This document shows, in pieces, positions 26,001-38,000 of a stretch of 64,000 nucleotides of DNA. Origin of the DNA: Bugula neritina (Eukaryota; Bryozoa; Gymnolaemata; Cheilostomatida; Bugulidae). The translations under genes and the position numbers were made by a program. The notes under the pieces are model-generated. The model did not search any database. It was not told the DNA's origin and worked only from the letters and a program-made list of their open reading frames with translations. The DNA lies in NCBI GenBank assembly GCA_964035545.1, contig OZ037769.1, positions 10,733,133-10,797,132 on the forward strand, written 5' to 3'. Positions within the stretch are counted from its first letter, which is position 1. The number at the start of each line of letters is the position of its first letter.

Positions 26001-29000
26001 AAAGTCTGTCACGTTTACAAAATAGTAGCAACTGGTAAATTATCTATAAGTTCAATTAGCTTCTTTTTTTTTAGTTTTACCAGGTGATCCTGAGATAAAT
26101 GATGGCATTCCTTTGGAGACAGTGGCCATTGGTTCAGATGTGACTCTCAGGTGTAAATCCTTTGGCACTGACCCAAATACTGTAGTCTCATGGCACAGAA
26201 GTGATTCAGGACAACTATTAGATAACTCATACTCAATTCAGGTGTCTTACAGTTATTTGTTGATACTTGCTTTGGTTAAAAAATACTTCAAATAAATTGA
26301 TTTTCAAAAGTCATGGCAAGATTTTCTAAGTAATATTTATCACCATTGTGACAATTGGAAAGTACTAAAATGATATTATTATATGATTATTATGTTGAGG
26401 TGCAGCCATTTTGTCATCATTAGATAAATAGTAGTTTATTAGATTTTGTACCTCTGGCTTGCTAGGGTGAATATATAATCAATGAGATGACTGTGAGAGC
26501 AGATGACTACCCGTACCTATACGAATGCAGAGTTTCTCATCCTTACTTATTTCCTCATCATTTGGTTACGAGCACAAAAGTACCAGTATACGGTAAAATA
26601 AATTTAGATTTATCTCCCTTGACTTTGTGTAAAATGTAATTTAAAATATTTATTTGAAAAATTGTTATTATTGCACAAAGTTTTATAAAATCTATTAAAT
26701 AATTATTTTAACAAACCTAATTTAACATTTAAATTATTCAAAAAGTATTTTTGTGCAAAATATTAATATACACACCTAGGAATTCTAAGTCGAATAAGTA
26801 TATAATACATAAGCGCGACGATTGCAGTTATCTTTGCGCAGCGGCAGTACCATAGCCAGTGACGTTTATCGGAGGCGTGGTTATTGCTAGTTGAAAACTT
26901 ATACCAATACCCTGCACTGACGACGTGAAAAACCGTCGGCACGTGCAATTTATGGAGGCCTCTACGGAGGCTGATAAGCTCAATTAAAACAATATCCAAA
27001 TATTAGCAATACTCCTTAAATAGAAATCACCTATCTAAGGCAAGTATGCCTAAGACCTGGCTGTTGTCAGTTTCTCAGCCTGGCTAAACATACTGGTTCT
27101 TTATTTAGGCAATTGATTTGTTTCGTGCAGTAAATGGGTCATTATTGAAATTTACATGATGTGTATATTGTATAATTTACATGCTATGTATATTGTATTT
27201 GAGAAAAGTTCCCTTAGATAATTTTAAAAAGCGATATCAGATTTCTAAACAAGCAGTGCAATTAATCAGAAATACAACTTATTAAAATAATGTTGATCAA
27301 GACATGCTTTGAGTACAATATCAATGATAGGTATTTTAGATACACCTATTCTGTCTGTGCACATTAGTTCTACTTGGCACCCTTTAAAACTAATAGTAAA
27401 TTGTGAAAGGTACTAAAAGTAGCCTAATAGTTGATATATTGTAAACTGCAGTTTCAAAAAATCAGCAAAACTAAAGAGAAAAATTGTTGAACCTAGTTAA
27501 AAATGTCTAGTATAGACAATTTATTTAATTTTTATTTAATTCGTTGTGCTTATATAAGGGTTGGTAGATCTTGTAAATCTCTTAGAAATGTTTCATCTGC
27601 ATATATGTCTAATTTACATTCAGTAGTTATCAAGCACTCTATAGACATTGTATTTTGACAACCAAGGTTTCTCATTTTGATTTTAAGAGATTAAGTTGAT
27701 TTACTTTGTAGGGTGACAACTTTCCCAACTAAAGTCGCATTTCAAAACCTAGTTCGATTTTTTTCAAGAGAGATATTATAATAGTTTCAGAAACTTATAA
27801 ACATGAAAAGTTGCAGCTATCGTTTGAAATATATATAAATAACTTCACTGCATCAATCTATTTCAGAAATACCTGGTCGACCAGAAATAACCGGGATACC
27901 TAGTGGAAAGATTATGGACAAATCTGACGTAGAATTGACATGTCGCTCATTGGGAACTTCTCCACTCACTCGAGTCATTTGGTACAGGGATGGGGTGCCT
28001 GTAGACTCAACATATATGATAACTGGAGCCTCTGTTATAAACACCTACATATTTACAGCTTCCGTAGAAGACAATTCCAAACTTGAATGCCGTGTGGAAT
28101 TTGACCCAACTAGTCTGGAGATGACTGCACCTGCTAATATAAGGGTTCAAGGTTGGTCAAGTCAATCATGATGCTCACAGTTTTGATTTTTGTACCAAAC
28201 ATTACTAAATTGTTAACCTGACAGCGTTTTAGCTGCTAAAGTCTTGCAGGTAAATTTAGCACAAGGTTTTCATTTTGTTATACATTTTAGAATATTATAA
28301 GAACAGCTATTTCTCAATAGCCTTTTAATTTGGTTAGATTTTAAAACTTAGCACTTAGATGTAAAAATGAATGATTTTCTCAGAATATCGATAGGTTTAA
28401 AAGTAATTGTTTATGTCTGCATGCGCGTAAACTTTGTATGGTGTTACATGCATGATGTAAAGACTCTGCTTTTCTTTAACTTAACATTTATGCATCACGC
28501 TTTTCAAACGTTCACAGCATTGCCCGGCCCTCCAGAGATTACAGGGAACCCTGCAGAGCCTGTAAGTCCAGGTACCAGGGTGACCGTCATCTGCGAGTCT
28601 GCCGGCACTTCTCCTGACACCCGCCTCATTTGGTACAATGGAGGCCGACCCGTAGCTGTTAATTACGCTGTGTCTGGAAATTATGTGCGAAATGTGTACA
28701 CATTTACTGCTGAAACTGGCCCTCCTTTGACACTTGAATGTCGTCTAGACTTTTCACCTGCTAACCTTCAGCTTTCCACTCAAGTAGTCATTTCCATGCA
28801 AGGTATGCTGCTTCTTTCACTCCAATAACCTACCAGCTATTAGGTCTACACAAGGTATATAATGCTTCTTTTCACTCCAATAACCCACCAGCTATCAGGT
28901 CTATACAAGGTATATAATGCTTCTTTTCACTCCAATAACCTACCAGCTATTAGGTCTATACAAGGTATATAATGCTTCTTTTCACTCCAATAACCCACCA

Positions 29001-32000
29001 GCTATTAGGTCTATACAAGGTATATATGCTTTTTTTCACTCCAATAACCTACCAGCTATTAGGTCTATACAAGGTATATAATGCTTCTTTTCACTACAAT
29101 GACCTACCAGCTATTAGGTCTATACAAGGTATACCACTTCTTTTCACTACAATAACCTACCAGCTATTATTTTTAACTGCTAAACAAGTTTTTTTATAAA
29201 ACTTAATTTCAATCAAGATTTTGAAAACAAAACTAAATCTTAATAATCATTTTCAGTTTTTTAATACAAATTTCAACTTTTTCCAAAAAATCATTTTTAA
29301 TACCTGATATTGTATTTCAAATTAATGGTTTCTCTTAATTTTCTGCCACTTTTTTAATTTAACCACACAACAAGAAGAATTTTTCATATTTTGTTAACCA
29401 ACTTTCCTATATTTTCGCTCCATTTCTAGTTTGTTGCTTTGTTTAACCCACTGTGTGATTTATTACGTGGCCCTTCATCTCTTAGGTCAGCCAGGCCCAC
29501 CTGAGATTATTGGCATACCTGAAGCATCAGTAAGGGTCAACACAAACGTAACCCTTGTCTGCCAATCATTGGGCACTTCTGCACTCACCAAGTTATTCTG
29601 GTACGAGGATGGGGTCAAACAAGATGACAGTTACAGCATACAAGGAAATTATGTGGTCAACTCTTACACTTTCACAACTCCTTTAGCCGGGCCCAGAACC
29701 TTAGAGTGCAGGTTGGAGTACCAGCCAAACAACCTTAGACAGTCGGCATTTGCTAACCTAGTAGTTAGAGGTGTGTCTATTATACCTCTATGCTTTCTTT
29801 TCCCAACATTATCCTTCAAATTTGTCTGTCAATCTAGACAAGGGCAGACAATGCATTCTTGTTACAGAACTTGTCAGAAAGCTCTCCTAGTGATTCTCAT
29901 TTATAAGATTGAAAGTAATAAATTTAATATGTATATAATATAACTAAAGTTAAATTATATTCTGAATTCTTTTCTGTAAAGTAATTACATTTTAGTCTCG
30001 AGCTTACAAACCTCTTAAACCTGCTTTTTGATAATTTATTTTCTTATATGTAGTTACCACCATTTTCAGCTTTCATTTACTCTTAGATGATTTGCAACAG
30101 TTGATACCCAACATATGTGTGAAAAGTCAAATCTTTCTATAACCCAACAGCTAAAACTAATTATATTTCAGCTTATAGTGCTTTCAATAACATCAATCCG
30201 GCTATTTCAGGAGAGCCTGGTTCCCCGGAAATAATTGGTGTACCAACTGGAAGTGTTCCATTTGGTTCCATTATCCGGTTGTTGTGTCGATCTCTGGGCA
30301 CATCTAATGAAACCCAACTTGTCTGGTACAGCCGCAGTAATATAGTAGATAAAACCTTTTACATATCTGATGACTATGTGATCAATGAGTATGAGTTTAA
30401 GGCCTCCTCTGCAGGTCTGATTGACATTCAGTGTAGCATGGTGTATCCACCTACTGGTCTGGAACTCTATGATAATGCTCAGATTGTGGTGCAAGGTTAG
30501 ACCTGCTTCTTTTCATGCTATTATTTAAGCTTGAATACCTAACTCAGTATTATAGTGTATATAAATATATAATACATGGTTGAGTACACCCACTATATTA
30601 TACCCCACTCCTCCACCCCATCCCCTGTCATATTCAGTGCACAGCATGTTTGCTTTGTCAAGATGTTTTTCAATATTTATAGCGATTCAATGGTAGCAGT
30701 TAAACTTGTTTTAAAATTGAGAATGCGGCCATAGAAGAGAATTTCTATAGCTTTGTTTCCTGTAAATCATTGATGTTGAAGGCCAAAATCTAGTCATTTA
30801 AACAGGAAACCTAAGCAAACAGTAATCCTACATGCAGCTTTATTTCATTGCCTGGTGAAAATTTAGATAATGTCTGCTCATTGTTTCTCTTGAAACAAAG
30901 TGAGCATATGTGCACTGAGTATTCAAATTTTTCTGTTATAATTATCCTGCATGTAGTAGCAGCTAATATATTCTATGTAACTGCTCACAATGCCACTCCT
31001 GCATTCAACCCGCATGCATGCTAATGGGTACAGACTACCACTCCTTGTGCTTTATGTCCATGTTCCATTAATCTGCAGCAAACTCACCAGAGGAACCACA
31101 GATCTCTGGCCAGCCAGAATTAGCCCAGGTACCCGGCACTCAGTTAAGGCTAGTCTGTAGGTCATCAGAGGCGTCACCTGGTACAGCCCTAGTTTGGTAT
31201 GAAAATGGGCAACTTATAGACAACACTTACTCTCTCACCAATGACTACATAGAGAACGTACTTAACTACACTGTGCCTACATCTGGCCTCTCTCAAACCA
31301 GACTGGAATGTCGGCTCTCATTTCTACCTTTGAACTTAGTGCTTTCCACTTTTTCTTTGGTAAAGATACAAGGTAGCTTCCCCCTTTACTTTCTTCCCTT
31401 TACTTTCACTGCAATGTCTAACCTAGCATTGATTTTCACAAATTCAATCTTTCTGATTTTAAAATCCCTTGGCATAATTTTGCCGACTCGTATACCTAGA
31501 AATTGCAAGCATCAAGTGCGGCTACCAAGGTTATAAAAAGGTGTAAGTCATAGGCCAGGCCTATGCATAAGGCAGTTTAAAATCTGTAGTAGTTTGACTA
31601 TGCTTAGTATACCAAAGTGGCGCTAGACTGCAACTTATGTAATCAATTGTATAGTTGCATTTTATAACCATACTGGTAATATTGCTTTGTAGAACATTAT
31701 TATATGCATTATTTAGTAAATTAATCTAATTTATAACAATTTCTATTACACCATGTCTTTTCGGTTGTTGAAGCCATAGTCTGTAGCTGTAAATACTAAC
31801 TCTTATAACCAGAATTGCCTGGAGATCCAACCATAACGGAGTATCCACTTCAACCTCAGCCTGCTGGCAAACTGGTGACATTGGTGTGCCAGTCTCGGGG
31901 CACCTCACAATATACTCGCCTTATTTGGTTCATGAACGGTGACCCCCTAGACACTACCTTCTTCATACAAAATGGATACGTGGTAAACGAGTTAGAGTTT

Positions 32001-35000
32001 GTAGTGCCTCAAGCCATTTCCTCACAATTAGAGTGTCGAATGGAGTTCCCACCAATTGGTTTACGGAAGTCAACAGAAACCGTTGTCTATAAGCTTAGTA
32101 AGCTTTATTTCTAACTCGTAGCACTTGCAATGCGCTGTTAGAGCACTTGCTATTTTCTTGTCATCATAGTACATTCTATCATGTTGCATGTAGTATCAAC
32201 GGTGGCGGTGGCAGTAGAAATTAATGCAAAATTTCTGCATAAAGTTAATGCCTTGTAACTAAAATGCTGATGCTTGTACTAACAGGAAAACCTAAATAGT
32301 TCAATGTAGCTCGTTAATCATAATAGGTAGCTCTAAGCTAATAAAGTTTAAAAACTTATATTCCACCTGTTGTAAAAAACTCATGACTCAACCTTCTCTC
32401 TTTTAATTTAAACTGACTGTAAGACTGCCGAAAATATACTAGGATAAAACGTAATACATTACGATATATATATTACAAACCATACACACTGAAATTCTAT
32501 AAGCTAGGCTTAACTTTACATGTATTCCGAGGCTACCTCGTATTATACATTCTGTGTATTGTTGTCTAGATACATCTAAGCCAACTGTGACACAATCTCC
32601 TGAACCAGTAGAAGATGGGTCGGAGGTGACCTTGACATGCAGTGTTCAGCACCACGGAGATGTCAACATTAGACTGGTGGGTACTAGAAGGTAGACTGTT
32701 GAGCTGTCCTCCATTAGTTAGGTGGGTGGCACTATTTGCTAAGATAGCTTGATTTGAGTAGACATATATATTAAAGATATCCTTCTGCAGGTCTGGTATC
32801 AACAAGGAGAAGTTGTAGATTCCACTCAGCAAGTAGAGGGTGACTACATCATCAACACATTTAATACGGCAGCATCTTATTCTGACAGCAACTATGAATG
32901 TCGTCTCACCAGCACTGGAAGAGTAGAAAGAGTTCCTCTAGCACTCAACGTCTGTAAGCGCCAACTATATAGCCGCAAAGAGTTATGCTTCCTTTGGTAG
33001 AAAGTGAAATGTTATAATATAAATATCTGCTCTAAGTTTAGAACATTTATAAATGAAGTTATCAATTTACTTTCACAAATATTTGCTGTAATCAATGGTA
33101 TAGAGGTGTACAATTTTACTGCAGGCATATTTGAAGTTCCAATTTTTATTCACTATAAAACTTTCTATTTTTCACATAACACAAACCTTTCTTTCTAACT
33201 GCAACGCTTTGTAGATCCTGTGCCTCCTAAAATTTTTGATAAACCCTTCAGTGCTGCTTACCCGGGTGACAGGGTTGGGCTCAGCTGCTCCTGGCCCTAC
33301 CCAGGTGTGGCTGGCAGACTTCAGTGGGTCAACTCAATGACTCAAACTGTATTTCCATCTGAGATACAAACTGATGGAAACACCACAACTGCTGCTATTA
33401 CCATTTCTGTGGATGACTCATCACTGTATAATATCTTTGACTGTGTGGTGGTGGGAGTGACTGGGAAAGACAGCAGCATCCTGGTTGATAGGGTCATAGT
33501 GCCTGTCAACAATACCAACTCGGCTTTAGGTAGACCCTTTCTTTTCTTTTCATGCTAAATCAAGTAGACCAATTGAGATGAAGGATGGATCTCATTCCAT
33601 GTATCATAAACTATAGTTTGATAATTTAAGTATTGTTTCACTCTATTTCTTTCATTCTTACAAAAGTCACATACAAATCAGAGCTTTGCTTTTCTTTTTA
33701 TCTAAATTTAAAGTAAAAATCACCAAATGAAGATTTCATTTAATGATGCATCGGCATTGCCGAAAAACTTGCGGGCTTTAGATACAAATAGCTAATTGAA
33801 CTTGTTGCCGTTTGCAAGATACCAACATGTAAATTAAAGAAACCAACAGGTTTGAACATGTGCTGTACCAATTCGCATTTTCTTGCAGTAAATTAGGAGG
33901 GGTTGCACTCCGCACTGTAAAGTGAGAAAGTACTGTAGGGGTTCAAGCCTCATGAACAGCGTCTAATTTTTTTCATCTTAGAATTATCGTTTAAATACAA
34001 TATTACTAATTTAAATTTTTTAAAAAGCTGAATAATTTTTGTTGTTGCTTATTTCTTACTTAACAATTTTCATTTTCGTTGCTTGAAATCATATTGCAAC
34101 CTTTTATCAGCTGCAGTAGCAAACAACATTAATAGTTCTTCAAATTTATACATTACAGGTATGCTATTTGTAGGCATAATGGGTATAGACATTACATTTG
34201 TAGACATAATAATTATAGACATAATAGTTGTAGATATACTAGTTATAGATATAATAGTTATAGATATAATAGCTATAGATATAATAGGTATAGACATACT
34301 AGTCATAGACATACTAGTTATAGACATGATAGTTATAGATATACTAGTTATGGATATAATAGCTACAGATATAATAGCTATAGATATACCAGTTATAGAC
34401 ATAATCGTTATAGACATGATAGTTATAGACATATTAGTTATAGATATAATAGCTATAGATATAATAGCTATAGATATAATAGCTATAGATATAATAGCTA
34501 TATACATAATAGCTATATATATAATAGCTATAGATATAATAGCTATAGATATAATAGCTATAGATATAATAGCTATATATATATAATAGCTATATATATA
34601 TATAATAGCTATAGATATAATAGCTATAGATATAATAGCTATATATATACTTGTATAGATTGTAAATCCGGAGGCCAGCAGATGGATGTGGTCATAATTA
34701 TTGACTCATCTACAAGTTTGACCAGAAGTGATTTCCAGAACCAGATAGACTTTGTATCCAGGTATTGACTATTGTCCTGTATCCAGGTAAAATGTTTAGA
34801 AGGTTTCGGAGAATAAAATCCAATACATGTGCTGCAAAATAATAAATAAATAAATATTAAAAATATGCCAATAACTGTTTTAGCTGATTTACCAGATCTT
34901 AGAAGAAGCTGGTGCTGTGTCAAAAAAAATACAACAGCCTGTTTTGTAAAGAGAAGTTTTTTTAAAAAAAACCGTATTTTCACATTAACTAAGACCAAAT

Positions 35001-38000
35001 TATTTCATATAAAAAATTGAAGAGTTCTAGGGTTTAGGACTTTGGTGTTTTTCTATTAATATAGTCAGGAAAACCAAAATTAAGTCAGTTAATTTATTTA
35101 AAGGTTAAAGAAGTTTGAAACTTTTATTTAGTCTTTGAGCCAATTACTATTGACAAACTTTTGACAATCTGCTAAAAAGCTGTTGAAAGACTGTTGAAAG
35201 ACTGACAGCAATTGGCACGTACACAATTGTGACTCCATCTATTTAGATTTGTCAGCGAGTTTGATATCGGGAGTAGCAATGTACAAGTTGGACTGGTTTC
35301 CTTCAGCACTAGCACTGTTGTCCATTTCTACATGAGTGACCACGATAACGAGGTTGACCTTCTCAAGGCCATTTCAAGAGTGACTCAGACTGGAGGTATG
35401 TGCAACAAATCAGATAAACAATCAGAGCAGCTCGAGACCTTTTCTGTTACATTTCTAGATGTAGAGGCAGTATTTTACTATAATAATTTTGTTCCCATCA
35501 TTCGTATTGTGGAAATAGTTATATTGAAGGAAACTGCAACGATAAGTTAATAATGTAAACAGCAAGCACAAATTCATCTGTACAGCATTCATTCACATAA
35601 TGTGCAGCCATGGAAACGCAGTGAATAAGAGAAAGTACTTTGTAGGTATGCCAGCTTGTTATAGCACAAAGGTAAATTATTAGTGCATTAACTTATACTA
35701 ATCTTTTACCAGGTGGGACTAATACTCACCTGCCAATTAAAAGAGCTAGAGAAGAACTGTTTTCCCGTCGCTATGGTGATAGACCAGACGTTGACAATCT
35801 GTGTATAGTAATAACTGATGGGAGGTCTTATATCCCTGAGAGAACCGCCAGCGAATCTGCACTGGTTTGAATTTAATACTATATAGTATATATATCCATA
35901 ATACATATTATATGCAGTACACATTAAACAGCATACACTATGAATTATGCACTACACAGTACACATTACACAGTACACACTAAACAGTACATACTACACA
36001 GTGCATGTTATACAGTATAAGCTACACGGTGTACACTATACATTATACGCTACACAGTATGCACTACACAGTACACATTACACTGCAGACACTATAATAT
36101 AGTATACACTACACAGCACACATTACACTGCAGACACTATAATAATATAGTATACACTATACAGTACACATATTGAAGTACAATATATATTATCTTAACC
36201 TGCTAACTGAATGCTTGCAAAAATTTGAAATAAATACTTTATCAATTTTAATAGTCCACTAAAATTTGGATTATAATATAGTTTGAAATGCAGCATAGTT
36301 GAAATGTGTCTAATACATATGATAATAAAACTTTTGATATAAGAAGCATCAAATTTTTACTCATGCGTGTTAATGATGAATTGTTGAACTAGAAACTTCA
36401 TAAAACTCTTGATTGGGAACACCATGCATCATATTATATAATACAATACGATTATAATCAAGTAAGCTTCACTCTAACCCAAATAATTATTTTTAAAACT
36501 GAAGCTCTTTCATGATATTATAATTCATTTTACAAGCTGATCAACTTGTAAATCAATCACTCAAATCTTATAGAACCTTTAGTTGTTGATTAATTACTTA
36601 TAAATTTTTAAAAAAGATTAGAGAAATCTCTAGTTTTGCAGTTTTACATGTAAAGTAATTATGTACATGAATAATGAATAACAAAATTGTCTTATCAATT
36701 AAATTATTTCAAGCTGCTTATATATGTTTTACTTGTATTTTAAAGGCAAGACAAGCAGGTATAGAAATGTTTGCCATTGGAGTGGGCAGAGGTGTGGACA
36801 TCTCAGAGCTGATTTCCATAGCAGGAAACCACAGCAGAGTGTACTACGCAGACGACTATAACAGACTACAGAATATTGAGTATGAGTTTGTTAAGAGCAC
36901 AAGAGCCACTGTGGGGCCTTGTCAGGAGCCCACAACTACGCCTTTGCCCATATGTGAGTTAGCTTTTCATCTTTGTGTTATTGGATTTTGAGTTATTGGC
37001 TATTGTGCCATTGGTCATATTTCAATAGCCAATGACCAGCCAATTAAGTTATTGATCATTGACTTATTGATTATTGCATCATTGCCTATTGAGTTATTGT
37101 GGTTATAACTCAATAGCCAACTTCAAATAACAGTGTAAGTGTCCCAGAAACTGTTCAATTGCTTTTTGGTTGAAAATTACAAATTAATAGCTTTTCACCA
37201 GTTTTACATTGGCATATTTATAGCATTGTTCAAAGTTTTGGTAACTTGGCTGAAGATTACCTGTATGTATTGTAGTTGATATCACATCAACTCGTATAAC
37301 GTTTATTATAAAACCTGCTAAAACTCATAATGAATAAACTAAAGGTCTGATGATGACTACATTGTGGTTACAGCCACAGTAGTGGGAGAGTGGAGTGGAT
37401 GGTCGAGCTGCTCGGTAACCTGTGGCTCCGGCACCACCTACAGAAGTAGGAGATGCAGACAAGGAAATGATGGCTTACAATGTCCTCGGGATCTCCAGCA
37501 ACAGACAGAGTGTACAAACACTCCTTGTCAACCTGTCACAGGTGAGCTCCTTGTCAACTTGTCACAGGTGAGCTTCTTGTCAACCTGTCACAGGTGAGCT
37601 TCTTGTCAACCTGTCGCAAGTGAGCTACTTGTCAATTTGTCACAAGTGAGCTCTTGTTTTCAACACAAGTGAAATAAAAACTGTGAAACTTCGCTTTTCC
37701 AATAGTTGAAGCAAAAAAAAAAGAATATTATTGCTACTACTTTTATACATCATATAAGTGAATAAGTTTGTTTTTATATTTAAAGTATTTAGCTGTGGTT
37801 ACTTGGATTTAGTTTATGAAACAAGTTATTAGATGTATTATAAATATAAATTACTAATCTGAAGTTGTACTAGCAAGTTTTCCAAAACAATTCGAGAGGT
37901 TAGTCCACACTGGAGAGCAAAAAGCCTCTATTAAAGTTATTATTAAAGTTTTCAGTAAAAATCCTTTATGAAAAAAGTTGTATTGCTATTTACACTACTA

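Noticed and set aside
33885-33965. Possible tRNA-like sequence with a box B (ggggttcaagcct)
   Set aside because: No matching box A at the right distance and no acceptor-stem pairing, so neither a tRNA gene nor a SINE is supported.
34083-34586. 167-codon plus and 145-codon minus frames rich in Ile, Asp and Met
   Set aside because: Both read through the tatag minisatellite; only 34111-34158 at its edge has exon-like signals.
34639-34998. 119-codon minus-strand frame
   Set aside because: Antisense of the first VWA2 exon (MIDAS strand) and its intron.
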